64,000 nucleotides of DNA, taken from assembly GCA_021399445.1 (NCBI GenBank), contig JAJTUQ010000004.1, positions 930,001 through 994,000 on the forward strand, given 5' to 3'. A model generated the notes under the pieces. The model ran no database searches and was not told the DNA's origin. It saw nothing but the letters and a program-made list of their open reading frames with translations. The stretch is from Xylogone sp. PMI_703. Its lineage: Eukaryota > Ascomycota > Leotiomycetes. Shown one piece after another: positions 21,147 through 33,168 of this stretch. A program made the position numbers and the translations under genes. Position 1 is the first letter of the stretch. Each line of letters starts with the position of its first letter.

Positions 21147-24100
21147 CTAAGCCGAACAGTTAATACCTGTTATCTGAGATGGGCTGCATGTAGCACAACA
21201 AAATTCAGGACAAAGCAGACCTGTTTGGCCGCAGTTCTGGTTGCAATCGGGCGTGAAACCACATATCTGAGTCCAGTCCGGTGGTGGCGGCGGTGGAGGA
21301 GGCGGAGGAGGTGGCGGTGGTGGCGGTGGTGGAGCTGCAGTTGGAATGCTTGTGGGCTCGAAATCTACAAACGGCGTTACCGTGGGGGCATCAGGATCGA
21401 CGGATTCCGTTGCAGTAGTAGCCACTGGGGGAATATCATCCGGCAAAGGAATACCCTGTGGAATTGCCAAAGGACCACTAACCTCTGCATTTGGAGGAAA
21501 GTTCACGTCGACTGGCAGCGGTGCATTGGCTGGGAAACTCACGTGGGGCCCATTAAAGGAACTAGTAGGTGTCCATCCGGCTGGCAGCGTAATTGGGATT
21601 GGTACACTCGTTCCCGGCGAGATTGTAAAAGGGGGGACAAAGATAGGACTGCTAATGCTTGGCACATATCCTGCTGGCACCACGACATTACTAGAAAATG
21701 GCTGATTTGCCGGATATGTTGTTCCAGAAATGGTCAACGGTGCAGGAGGTATATACCCAGCGGGGATGATGACTGGGGATGGCACTGGGACCCCAGGGTC
21801 AAGAGCAACACCAGGAACATCTATCGGAATCGATGGAACATATCCAGCTGGTATCGTAATCGGAACAGGAGCTGGCTGGAATGGCTGGAGTTGTATTCCT
21901 GGTACCATGATCGGTGATGATGGCGTAAAACCTGCTGGTAGAGGAAGATATCGAGGGAGCGGTACGTTAGGGTCTATCACAATAGGGAAACCAATAGTAC
22001 CATTATATCCACAGCAAGTACCCGTGAGCTCGCGGAAGAGGTCACATTGTTCATCACAGTTTGCGGGTCCCGGAGGAACATTGTGAGAAGTCTGTGGCGG
22101 AAGGCCTGCGATCTCGCTGGCACAAGCTGCAGTCAAGGTAAAGGTAGCTGACGGAGCTAGACTAGTACATGCAAGAGGTATAAGACCGACATTGTCAGGA
22201 GTGAAATTATCTCCTTCAGTGGCATCATCTGGAATCCCGCCCAAGTTACCTCCATTGACGGATAAGGATAAGTAAGCTGCAAGGGCTGTATCAAAACCGT
22301 TCTGGATCCTAGCCTGGGAGACGGGGGCAAGACCTTCAGACATAATAGGTGATGAAGCCCCCTTGGTGTAGAGCTCGTAAAGCCATAGGCCTTGTGTAAA
22401 GGTAGTATCGATAAGACCTTGTTGACACGTTTCGGTTGTTACACAATCTTGAGAATATTGCTCAAAAAAGCTATAAAATCCGGCACCATAGATAAAAATA
22501 TCGGTGGAATTAGCAATTCTAAGAGCCCATGCCTTGCTACATGTGGGCGATGACGCCTCACAGTTGCTAAAGCTGGGATCGTTTGGGAAAACCGCAGTTC
22601 CATTAAACGGAACCGGTGCTGGAGGGTTCGATTGGTAGTATGGTGTCTCAGTCTGCATATGGCCCAGGTATATATCATGAGCATTGCTTAGCAGATACTG
22701 ATACAGAACGTTATGCTCTGATGCGGTGCCATACATCCATGTTGGTCCTTGTGATTCGATGAGAATACCCTATATGATGTGATCAGCCCAAAAAACCCAA
22801 GACCCAGAATTAGGACACAACTAACGCGTGCGGAGTAGATTGTGATCTGAGTCTGAGCCGGTGTGTCTCTGTGTGCGTGGTCAGTAACAAGTAGACTATG
22901 CGAGCAGAAGCATCACTCTTACATATCATGATCTGCCACCCAAGCCCATACATTTTCGAAATACCCAGACGATTGCGGTGTCATGTGAAGGAGCATGGTT
23001 GCGGCTATACACTCCTCCTGAATTTCGTTTTGAATAGCAGGGCAGTCAGCAGCCTGAAGCTGTGACCCTGTAGCTCCGCCAACCCTGAAATGCGTATCCC
23101 ACATAGCAGCGTTACCCTGGGAACTTTCGTGGACATTCCATTCCATAAGGATAGCTCCGGCTGTAATCCCAGAGGCTGCTGAGACAGTGATCAACATATC
23201 TTGAATCTCTACGTTACCAGTATCCCCAGCATTGCCTACTTGAACCACTACTTTGGGGTTACTGGCGTCACCCCAAGCAGATCCTGCAGCCATAATTTGT
23301 GACCACGCTTCACCGACAATTTTGCTGCCAACAGGAATAGTCACAGTATTCTCTACCCGATAAATACCGGCAGGAAAGAAGACTACTGATCCAGCCACGC
23401 GTGCAAGGACGGAGTTGATAGCAGCACTTTGGTCCCCTGTTCCATCATTGCTAACGCCAAAAGATAGCACATTGACCACATCTGCACTAGTGAGCGAGTC
23501 GTATTGCGGTTTCGATTGAGTAAAGAAATAGCCGTTGCCATCCAGTAGGTTAGAAGATTTGGCTGGAACGGGATCAATGAAACCAGCAACCGATGCAAGT
23601 TGACTAGGCAACTCAGCAGTGAGAACATTTCCGTATGCCCAAGATAAAACAGTAGACGAGCCTGCTCCAGGACCAGCCAGGATAGAATCAGCAATGCCAT
23701 TGTATAACACTGTCTGCTGCACATTCTCAGTCAAGACATTGTCCAGGACAATATTTGGTTGGAATTGGCCATTCTGGTTAATAACAATAGCCGTGGGAAC
23801 CCCATTAAAGACTGAATCCACAACAGCTAGTGACCCAGCTCCCTGGTTGTCAACTCCGCCTTGTGCAGTGGCGTCAATGGCCACGAAACAGGAAAGCACG
23901 TTGATATTTTTCCAAGTCCATCCCCAATCCCAAATCATCGAAATTGCTGTAAGACAGGAAGTGAAATGTAGATTGCGTGCTGTAAACTGCTGGCTACCAG
24001 CTCTCATTCCGATATTACCTCCGAAGAAGGTCAGGTCTGAAACGAATCCCCCTGATCCATTTTCCATGAAGATACCTACAGCTGTAGTTGCCCCTGTGCT

Positions 24101-25034
24101 ATCGGATACAGGCATATTGAAGTTGAGATTTTGTAGTGATGTAGCTTGCGCTACTTGCCAGTGGATTCCTGTGGGCACATATGTTTGATCTCCTTGCGTA
24201 TTTTGACGTGGCATTGCTGTCATATCGAAGTTGAAATTGCGAATCTGGCGATAAAATTGATTCTGGTTGATATACCACTCTGCCCCAGCTTCACCGGGAA
24301 TATAGAAGTCACTATCAATCAGGGCAATACCGGAAAACGATGGAAGGCCTTTGATGGTTGGTAGATTTGTAACATCGCCCACAAGAACAGTATAATAGTA
24401 CTGAAATAAGGGCGAACTAATGGCATACGTGCCGGGAGGGAAATATACAACAGCACCCAAAACGGTCGTTGAACCGCAGTCTGCTCCGCACCTGCCTCCG
24501 TCTGCAATTGCCGCGTTGATTGCTGCGGTATCTTTCGTAATAATTAGCATCTAGCCTGATATATAGAATGCATATGTTATGTTATGCGTAGCATACTCAC
24601 CATCGGTCACGCCATCTCCTGTAGCACCGTAGTCTTGTACATTACGAAATGCCTTATATCCCGATGGTGCAAAAGGAAACTATGTTATATCAGCAAAAAA
24701 ATACACACAATTTTAGAGGGTCTAGTATTCTTACCTGTCCATGTTGCATATTAGGGTACCACCAACTTGAAGAGGCGTCCGATTTCAAAATATTGGTAGA
24801 TACAGAAGGTGTTTTCGTCTTGTTGCCCGGAGGAGTAAGGACAGGTCCACGCCTTGTACCAAGATCGGGAGCAGCTTTGTGTGTATTTCTAGTATTATCC
24901 ACCATATATTTTGGTGGAGGATGCGGGCGGCCTGGAGGTAAAGACGGTATGGAAGAACGTGGAGAGGAATCATGCTTCTGCGCCTGGGCTTGTCCCAGGT
25001 ACAACAAAAGAAACGCAAGACGTGATAGCCACAT
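21147..25034 (-). CDS. GH55 exo-beta-1,3-glucanase with repetitive proline-rich tail
   Basis: Secreted glucanase-type enzyme with two right-handed beta-helix (pectate-lyase-like) domains. Exons 25034-24735, 24679-24601, 24531-22923, 22868-22826 and 22769-21147 give 1217 residues in consistent phase. Signal peptide (MWLSRLAFLLLYLGQAQAQ) and a Pro-rich linker precede repeat-domain sequence with GATGDGVTD and, in the second half, FGVSNDGTGDQSAAIN, the paired starts of GH55 domains. YFENVWAWVADHD and GILIESQGPTW are family hallmarks. After about residue 950 comes a non-catalytic tail: four to five copies of a ~29-residue unit beginning PAG[YFW], then 18 consecutive prolines (1157-1174) and a 43-residue Cys-rich end. 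The unit is most regular at 955-1041. Such tails may anchor the enzyme in the cell wall; this is inference. Confidence 0.92.
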
Positions 25035-25637
25035 CTCAACGGAGGAGTAGAGCACTGTCTGTTTCTTTGATCTTTGAGATCTCATGTTCTCTTCCTGGGT
25101 TACCACGGACTTTATATTAGCAGCTTGATCACCCAAGATGAATTATGGCGGGCCCGCATTGGGTTGAGTCCGACACCCAGCATAGCAGAACGGGCAGGTG
25201 AGAGATGCAGCTCATGACATTAACTCTATGAGACTTCGATTCCTAATCAATAGGATCGGTCTTACGTGTTGGGCAAGCAAGAGGACACGTTATAATCACC
25301 TAAAAGTTTTGATTTCCAATATATGGAAGCCCGTCTTACCGTGCATGATCACCGTTGTTCCATTCTTGAAATCTGACAATATCACTTTGTAGACTTCCTA
25401 ATTCATTGCCCTTAGTCACGTTGCATCTACAGAATAGGAATACAGAGCCGTGACAATCCTTGTCTATAAGTCTAACGTTGTCATTCTCGGGGGCATGAGT
25501 TTTACAGGTGAGCTATGCTCTCGGTGGATTATACAAAGCCGAGCAACTGCGCTCTTCAAATAGTTACTTATCCACAACTCAACAGTTTTTTCAGTACATA
25601 CACAGTTATACTTCCATTTACCAGACCACAGCCCGTT
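25035..25637. promoter_or_regulatory. Divergent promoter region, glucanase / metalloprotease
   Basis: About 0.6 kb between two divergent genes that both encode secreted hydrolases; co-regulation is plausible. No operator identified. Confidence 0.45.
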
Positions 25638-26627
25638 ATGTTGATTTTCAATCTATTGTTTTCTTTGCTGCTGCTTAGTCCAGCACCAGCAGCAGCAAAG
25701 ATTCTCAATCTCAAGACAGTAAATACCTTCTCGAACAACTGTGGTTCAACGAATAGCCTTTCCAGCAGTCTTGCAACACGGCTAAAAGCATACTCGGATG
25801 AAACTGAAATCATCCTCGCCAATATGGTTGATGTGCTAGGGAATCGGCGGAAGACTACACGTGGAGAGGAGCAGATTCTAACCCAGATGCTTGGGCACGA
25901 TACAAGTGGAAATAGGGTTGCATCTTTCGATGTGGAACGGGCTAACGCATATAGTAGGTGACCTCTACTTGAACACTTGTACCAACTGCCTTTTATATAA
26001 ATTTAGGAAATAAAAGCTGATGGCTTTGCCCCTCTCTCCTCAGATAATGCGAATGCTGCCCTTATCCGGCTGAGGGCTCGCGCAGCCGGCGACGCCAGCA
26101 TCAGGTTGCAAATTGGCTGTGGCGATCTCCACGATGGGGCTATCATCCAGCTTATCAATCCGCGGACGCAAGCTCTTGAATATTACAATCTGTACGACAG
26201 AGCTTTCGTTGGCGGGGCGGTCACTTGCGAATCCGGAGTACCGGGCGTATCCCGACCTTATGGATACACCCACCTGAGCGTCATTATCGTTTGCGACGAC
26301 TTCTGGAAGGCCAATAACGGGCTCCTGGACGGCGACCTCAGCCTTGCCAGTAACTTGAAGACGAAAGCGATCGGCCAGTCGAACATCGAGCAGTGGGCAC
26401 AGGCACCTTCTGTCAAGCTGTTGCACGAATTAATGCACTGGTCCAATGGAAACATCATAGACGTGAATTGGAGCGGGCCGCGGTCGGCTTACGGTTGGGT
26501 GAACTGTTACGGCTTGGGCGGCATATTTCCCTCAAACAGTATCCGCCCATCGATCAACGCGGAGACGTACTCGTTAATAGCAGTTGGTGAGCAGCAATGG
26601 CCCCTGAAGAGCTGGTACAGGAACTAA
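25638..26627 (+). CDS. Secreted HExxH zinc metalloprotease
   Basis: Exons 25638-25953 and 26044-26627 give 299 residues. The ATG at 25638 opens a clear signal peptide (LIFNLLFSLLLLSPAPAAA). The active-site motif is H-E-L-M-H at residues 233-237, within KLLHELMHWSNG, followed by a candidate third ligand further on (residues around NIIDVNW). Layout and size recall fungal deuterolysin/lysine-specific (M35-like) peptidases, but I did not recognise a full family signature, so M35 membership is a guess. Divergent from the GH55 glucanase. Confidence 0.8.
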
Positions 26628-28877
26628 TCAATCTTCGTGCTCGTAGGCCTTTATCTTGCTCCTCGTGGAAGTTTTAGCCCGCAGGGGTTTGGTGCTGCAC
26701 CGCTCTTCTAGTACCGGTAGCGGATGATGATATCGAGCAAACCGTCGGGGAGCGAGGCGGGAGTGATGGTGAGGGTGAGGATGAGGTTGAGGGTGATGGG
26801 TGAATGTAAGGCTTCAAGGCTTGGCGGTTAGTGGTGGCTGGTATTGAATTACAATAATCTAGCTAGCTAGCCAAGCTAATGAGAAAAATCACTTGGTCAT
26901 TTACTTTACTGAGCACACGCATAGCTAATGACTCAACAGCGAACAGTGACATAAATTGCAAGGACGCCCATTTAACAAATCTTGGTTAGTGGAGGTGACA
27001 AAGCAGATGCAAACAATCGGCGCTGGGGAAACTCTACAGGACCGTTGTACATCCTGCAGGTAGTAGGGATAGAGGACATCTAGTTGGTGGATATGAAATT
27101 GAATGAAAATAGCTTCGTATAAAAAGCACTTTAGCTTCTTCTAAATCGACTAATATATGACAACTACTAATAATGACAACTAAAATACAAAATACGAATT
27201 ATAAAGTTAAATATTCACATTCAATCCTGTAATAAAATCAGACTTTTCCAAATTCAAGAATTAGGACAAATTAAACGTTATTAGTTGCTACTTCTCTAGG
27301 GCGCATATAAATCATAACATCTTATGTTGTTTATAGAACTAGAGAATTTATTATAGTTATACTGTAAAACTGCCGACCTTTCACAATATAGAACTCGTAT
27401 CATGCAACTTGTACAATCAATATACCATACTAGGAAACATATCGCCGTGGTGGAGCTGTGGTGCTGGGAGGGCTGATGGTCAGCCCTAAATCGTATACTT
27501 GTATGTTCTATAACTTAGCGGAGAGCGGCCGCTGTACCGCACCGCTACAGTAGTGCGCCTCTCGCCGTGATGCTTGGCCATGGAGCCGCCATCATTGTCA
27601 TTTTATTCTACCGCACAAGGCCGTGCTAAGTGAGCCTTACAAGGCCCAGTTGGGACGGAGACACCCCGGCGGCTGCAGTAGTCAGGTACTTTAGACAGTG
27701 CAGATTACTGTACTAATCCCGTATTCCTAATCTCACATGCGTACGGCAGTTGACTGCAGCATGCATTCTAAAGTTCTTCGGATAAGCTTATGTCAGGGCC
27801 ATGTGATACTACTGGACTAGCTCAAAATTAGATCCAGGGGTCGGCTTTATTGAAGCTAGGGCTTGAGGCTTTATCCTAGTAGATTGTCTCCACAAGCCCT
27901 ATTACTATCCTCCATAATACTTGTCACACTACAAAGGCAAAACTGGAGAACATTACGATATCAACAAGGCTCTCGCGTGAGATTGAACAAGGACTGCAAA
28001 GGCTTTGCAAGCTCAATTGGGAAATTTTGATTATTTTTTGACTTCGTATACCGGGGTCTGAGCAAATGGGTATGCTAGATCAGGGGGTTTTGCTGGATCA
28101 ATGATAAGTGCTAGATCAGGGGGTTTTGCTGGATCAATGATAAGTATTACGAGGGAGATAGTACAACTGTAGCTGTCTATGCTAAGCAAGTGAGGTAGTG
28201 TCCTTGTGATCTAGATTAGTCGATAATGAGTGTCTACTAATTAATTGCTAACTTCCAGGGAAAGAGCCGACGTGCATGTAAGCAGCTCTACGCTAGATGA
28301 TGAATACGGCAAGCTAGGCCTATGTTGGCTGATTGATATCCAATGGGGAACAGTGCCCCAGTGGGCATAAAATAGTAAGTCCAATCACAAAATGGACCCG
28401 GGTATGGAATTTATATTGAACGCAGTGGTGCTCTACGTCCAGTAAAAGTATAGTACTAATTAGGAAAATGGTCTCGCATTCTAGAGTCTAACAGCTTCCA
28501 TTACCAACATGATTTGTAGGAGAATAAAGATTTCCAGCGCTGAGGACGGGTTGTATACGACACGAGCTGTAATCTTGTCAGCAAAAAAGATACTAAGATT
28601 TTGACAATGCTTGAAAACGTTTCCTAATCTCAGCAATAATCTTTAGCCTGGTCTTACGGATAAAGAGTCATCTATTAGTGGTTACACAAAAATATAGAGT
28701 AATAGGAATGAGATACAGATTCTGTAGAAACTGAAGACTGCTTACTCCTTTACAGTTCAGAGAAGTCGGAGGACCGTCAAAAAGCATATATACCTTAAAA
28801 CCCCTTACACAATGAAACATCCTTTACTCAAGCAAACCATCAATTTATTTGAATAAAACCACTTAAAGATATATACA
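26628..28877. other. Intergenic, 2.25 kb, repeats but no gene seen
   Basis: Contains a G/T-A-rich simple-sequence run at about 26760-26815, an AT-rich part at 27120-27370, a GC-richer block at 27430-27680, and a perfect tandem duplication at 28073-28144. No coding frame, RNA gene or transposon end was convincing. Confidence 0.45.
28073..28144. repeat. Perfect 2 x 36-bp tandem repeat
   Basis: A 36-bp unit starting tgctagatcaggg occurs at 28073-28108 and 28109-28144 without mismatch. Within each unit, ggatca and gatcag echo each other. Confidence 0.9.
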
Positions 28878-29398
28878 ATGTACTTGCCGGCTTTCTTTGC
28901 TCTTTTCCCCCTTGCTGCTTGGGCCTCCCAAGTCAACTTGTAAGAACCCCCATCACCTTCTCTCTTGAAAGAAACACCCAAAGAGAGAGAGAAATACTTC
29001 ACATATTGTCCACATTGCTCAAATTATATTCAATTAGTTACTCCGACGCCCATTGCGGAAACTACATTGGCCAAGTAGAAGTGACCCTGAGCAACGGAGT
29101 ACTCGGTGGCCCAGCTGGTGCACAGAGCATGCTTTTCGTAAATGAGAACCAAGAATGTTTTGATACCTGCGGCCGTGAGTAATTCCTCTAGAGTTCCCGG
29201 AACATCATAAAAACATGGATTTCTCTTTAGCTCACCTATATACTAGCAAATCAAATCTTCTGCAAAGATACGGCGTGCGATGCATGGGATGTTTCTCCGC
29301 ACCAAGGGGCTTGCAAGCACTTCAGTGGCGGCGTATGGGCAGCGGAAGCTTGTGGGTGCCTAGGCTGTACTAATGAATGCAGTGGGCCGTACTTCTGA
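28878..29398 (+). CDS. Small cysteine-rich secreted protein
   Basis: Exons 28878-28939, 29038-29174 and 29247-29398 give 116 residues with consistent phase and good GT..AG borders. A signal peptide (YLPAFFALFPLAAWA) leaves a mature part of about 100 residues with ten cysteines, many near the C-terminus (EACGCLGCTNEC). This fits five disulfide bonds. I do not recognise the family; the profile matches fungal secreted effectors or antimicrobial-type proteins. It is isolated, with the MerB-like gene converging from the right. Confidence 0.75.
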
Positions 29399-29686
29399 GT
29401 GCAGTGGGCCTATTTAGATAATCCATAGCTTACCATGGGAGGTTCAAATTGGCTGTCATCAATAGTTGGATGATCTAACTATGATCATTTTACGTTCTGA
29501 GAATTGATTTGATACAACGCCTGAAGCTCGTCCACTAATGATATACATGCGGCTTTTATGATCTTCACGTGCAAACATGGATAGCGAATGTGTGTAGGTG
29601 CTCCCTGAAGTTCAGTTGTAATCCCAACCGAGCAACACATAATATTCATAGGATATCCCGCTCTTTACTAGGTATTTCATAGTAAA

Positions 29687-30666
29687 TCATTTACCCCAGA
29701 AAGCCTCTACCAAGCCAAGCGTTGTATAAAGTTCCTTGACCTCTGTCGGCGTCTTCCTCCGGTATTGATAATCCGCTTTATCATAGTACCACACCTAAAT
29801 TACGCGTATGAGTGCTCAAATCAAAATAGGATCGCCTCTTACTTTGGTAACAGCTTACCTTTGCCAATTCCCACATAGTAGGTAATGAAATAATTGATCC
29901 CCGATTGAAACCACGTTGCTTACACTAAATGACAATCAATTTAGTAATTTTCAAAAAAAAATATTTTCTTCATCCTAAGAAAGCAATAACTGACCCATTG
30001 GTCTGGTTCCTTCTCAGAAGCAAACACCTGGATTGTGGAACAAGTGAAGTGTACATCCCGCCACCATTCAGACGGTGGCACGGAGAAGTGAATCACAGGG
30101 TCTTTGGTCTGGGTTTTTGTGGATACGGTGCCATTCTCGATTTCGAAATGTATTTCTTGCCCAATTGAACCTGACCTAGCGTGAATATGGATTACTCCAT
30201 CAGCGGAGTTGAGCATTGATGCAAGGCCGAGAGAGCACCAGATGCAGTTTGCCCACCAGGACTTTACCCCTTGAGACTTTTAAGAGTGCCTCGTTAGTTA
30301 TATTTTATTATTTACACTGTCTCAACCAAACTCACCACAATGTATGGCGTGGGTCTGTTGGAGGAGGTATTAGCGACTGAGCTTAAGACTTGACATCGCC
30401 GAGACGTACAGATGAGCGAACGGGTGAACCATAGCTATAGGAGTTGGGGTTGCGATATTCTTCTTGTGAAGAACTAAATGATGCTCCTGCTCAAGGATCT
30501 CGAGTGAATTGAGAACATCCTCGGCAGATTTCCCCGTGATGGTAGCCAGCTCGCCCACACTTGGCGGATGGCAGTGCTCTAGGTAGAATTTGAATATGTG
30601 GAATCGTACCTCACAAGCATGTTCCATGGTGACTGGACTGTTCTCGTTGATTTTACGACAGCTCAT
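29687..30666 (-). CDS. Alkylmercury lyase (MerB)-like protein
   Basis: Exons 30666-30410, 30354-30336, 30276-29995, 29918-29859 and 29794-29687 give 241 residues, all in phase. An N-terminal winged-helix-like region (VGELATITG, LNSLEILEQEHHL) precedes the lyase fold, with MVHPF and WWANCIWCSLG. In bacterial MerB the catalytic set is Cys96, Asp99 and Cys159. By alignment from memory, Cys103 and Cys171 (HFTCST) match the two cysteines, but the Asp99 position is Cys106. The enzyme class cleaves carbon-mercury bonds using thiols; whether this one does is unknown. No MerA reductase or other mercury gene is nearby. The four introns show full residence in a fungal genome. Confidence 0.85.
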
Positions 30667-31028
30667 TCATGGACGGCCTTTTTTTCACTTATATCCATGA
30701 CATGATGATTACTCAACTAGGAATTCCACCGAGGGGAGCTGCGTTGCATGACTCGCGTGATTAGGTGAAGGAGATCCCCAGAATTATTAGGTAATACTAG
30801 TTATACCCCACAGAATATAGCCATTGAGTAATAAGTACTTAATATCAGAGCATACTTGAACAAATACTCAAAATATGCATTGTACCATGTACGGAATACG
30901 TTGTGGGGAAAGTTGAATGATGCTTACTCCATTCCATATCCACCACTCTCTCCACAGATGAGTAATGGCTGACATATTCCAACAATGAGCGACTAGAATA
31001 GAGTTGAATATCATAGTACTAGGCCATG
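30667..31028. other. Intergenic, no gene seen
   Basis: Promoter side of the MerB-like gene, ending at the tRNA. Nothing else recognised. Confidence 0.5.
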
Positions 31029-31102
31029 TCCCCGATGGCGCAATTGGCTAGCGCGTCTGACTGTTAATCAGGAGGTTGGTGGTTCGAGCCCACCTCGGGG
31101 AG
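31029..31102 (+). tRNA. tRNA-Asn (anticodon GTT)
   Basis: 74-nt cloverleaf without intron. A 7-bp acceptor stem pairs 31029-31035 with 31095-31101, with discriminator G at 31102. The anticodon loop is CTGTTAA, anticodon GTT, and the T-arm is GGTGG-TTCGAGC-CCACC. The encoded RNA decodes Asn. No CCA is encoded, as expected in eukaryotes. Confidence 0.95.
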
Positions 31103-31950
31103 AGTTTAAACTTTTTTAATAACCAACAGAAAGCTGTGATGGCTATCAAACTCATACTGTTGACTAGCCTATAGCCGGCTCCGACACTGCAAAGTAACTG
31201 TTAGTCAATAAGCCGAGAATATCAACTACCGGTAAAAGCCAGAGGAGAAGTAAACAGTACAATACTGTCCCCTCTTCCGTGGAAATGGTAATACTTATGC
31301 AACAGTTTTCAATTTGTGCAAGTTCCGGGAAATAAGTTAATTCTGGCCAATGGGATTCACCACACAATGTTAGCTTAATTTCAATTGGCGAGTCTCTAAC
31401 GGCTCTTATTGGACAGAGTCGTGTATTTTGCATTAATTTGCACAACCTTAGCACAAATATAACATCTGCATAAGTGATACCATTTCTACAGAGGAGAGGA
31501 TAATCACAATCTAGGTTTGCAGTTCATACTAATGAATATTCCCGAGAGAAGAATATAGGGACTATAGCAACTCTAGATCGCAATATCGGGGAACGTTCAT
31601 CGAATGTGCCCGCTAAGGAATTTCAACTGCCGTGATGGGGAACGTATAGCCGAATACCCGTGAAGAACACCACATCCGCTACGATGTCTCGTAAGACAAA
31701 CAGATAATAACCATATAGATTTAGTAGAATAACATAGGATGATGCTTTATTAGAAAGGGTATGCGTTGAAACGCGTAAACCATCTCGGGCTTTGCACTCG
31801 GCATTGCACAGCCCTTGAGTTCTGATCTGATTGCCGATGGATATAAAAAGCATGGCTGAAGAAGAGCTATGAGACTCCTCCTATGCTACAAAGTAACAAT
31901 ACTACATGATACATCGATAAGCTTTTAACTGATCCATCACAAGAATAAAC
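31103..31950. other. Intergenic, no gene seen
   Basis: Between the tRNA and the oxidoreductase; short minus-strand ORFs only, none with a domain. Confidence 0.5.
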
Positions 31951-33168
31951 ATGACCAAACGAATCATCGTCATCGGAAGCGGCTTTGCCGGCCTCTGGAG
32001 CGCTCTCTCCGCCATGAGACTCATAGAGCTCAATGGAGGAGAGAAGGCAGACATCGAGGTAACAGTTGTAGCACCGGAACCGTTTTTGAATCTACGACCC
32101 CGATTCTACGAGGCAAACTCCGCAAGCATGAATACCCCACTCAGTGATATCTTTCATGTTGCCGGCATTCAGTTTGTGCAAGGAATAGTTGATACCATTC
32201 GGTCCAAGGAACATGAGATCGAAGTGGTCGACCAGATTGGCCAGCGCTCGACACTCAATTACGATCGGTTGATCCTGGCAACAGGAAGCCATTTGATGCG
32301 TCCTGACATTCCTGGTCTGCGCAAACACGCGTTCAGCATCGACCGAAGAGACGAAGCTGCTGATTTTGAGGCTCATCTGCATCGTCTCGCCTCTCTCCCT
32401 TCGACCCCGGCTCGCAACACAGTCGTCGTTTGCGGTGGCGGGTTCACTGGCATTGAGATTGCGGCGGAACTTCCAGCACGACTACGCTCAATTCTAGGTG
32501 AAGATGCTAACGTGCGTGTTGTTATTGTGGAGCGGGCGAAGGAAATTGGACCCGATCTTGGACCAGGGCCACGTCCAGTTATTACACAAGCCTTCACTGA
32601 ACTCGGAGTCGAAATGAAACTAGGTGCAGCGGTTACGTCTATTGATGATAAGGGAGTTGTTACTGCTACTGGTGAGCGGATTGAGGCGCTTTCGGTTGTC
32701 TGGACTGCTGGCTTGCAGGCATCAGCCTTGACCCAGCAGATTCCAGGCAAGAGAGACGGCCTTGGTCGTCTACATGTCGATCAGGACCTACGGGCGCCAT
32801 TTGCGAAGGAGATATTCGTGGCGGGCGACGTAGCATATGCTGCAACTGACGAGAAAGGACACTATGCCTTGATGTCCTGTCAACATGCAATGCCTCAGGG
32901 CCGAATAGCGGGATATAACGTTGCCGCTGATCTCCTAGGCATTGAACTTCGGCCGTACTCACAACCTGTATACGGTACTTGTTTGGATTTAGGCCCTTGG
33001 GGATCTTGTGTCTCGGACGGATGGGACCGACAGGTCAAGTATTCCAGCGCTGAGGCCAAACCCATCAAGCAGTGGATTAACGGCACTATCATCTATCCAC
33101 CTAAAGCTGACAAAGTCGAACTGTTTGCCGCTGCTGATCCTGACAATCTGGGTCCAACTCTTAGTTAG
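31951..33168 (+). CDS. FAD-dependent pyridine-nucleotide oxidoreductase (NDH-2/AIF-like), intronless
   Basis: A 405-residue single-exon protein. N-terminal FAD-binding motif GSGFAG (residues 9-14), an NAD(P)H-binding GGGFTG in the middle, and the second FAD motif AGDVAYA near the C-terminal third are all present, as in type II NADH dehydrogenases. It passes electrons from NAD(P)H through FAD to a quinone or other acceptor; no mitochondrial presequence or membrane anchor is evident. Its base composition looks more GC-rich than the flanks and it has no introns, unlike most neighbours. This could mean ancient transfer from bacteria, but intronless fungal genes are common. Confidence 0.88.
   Translation: MTKRIIVIGSGFAGLWSALSAMRLIELNGGEKADIEVTVVAPEPFLNLRPRFYEANSASMNTPLSDIFHVAGIQFVQGIVDTIRSKEHEIEVVDQIGQRSTLNYDRLILATGSHLMRPDIPGLRKHAFSIDRRDEAADFEAHLHRLASLPSTPARNTVVVCGGGFTGIEIAAELPARLRSILGEDANVRVVIVERAKEIGPDLGPGPRPVITQAFTELGVEMKLGAAVTSIDDKGVVTATGERIEALSVVWTAGLQASALTQQIPGKRDGLGRLHVDQDLRAPFAKEIFVAGDVAYAATDEKGHYALMSCQHAMPQGRIAGYNVAADLLGIELRPYSQPVYGTCLDLGPWGSCVSDGWDRQVKYSSAEAKPIKQWINGTIIYPPKADKVELFAAADPDNLGPTLS

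Noticed and set aside
21141..21917. Long plus-strand ORFs rich in Trp/Arg/Gly inside the glucanase region
   Set aside because: Antisense shadow of the GH55 proline-rich tail; repetitive composition mirrors the real gene on the minus strand.
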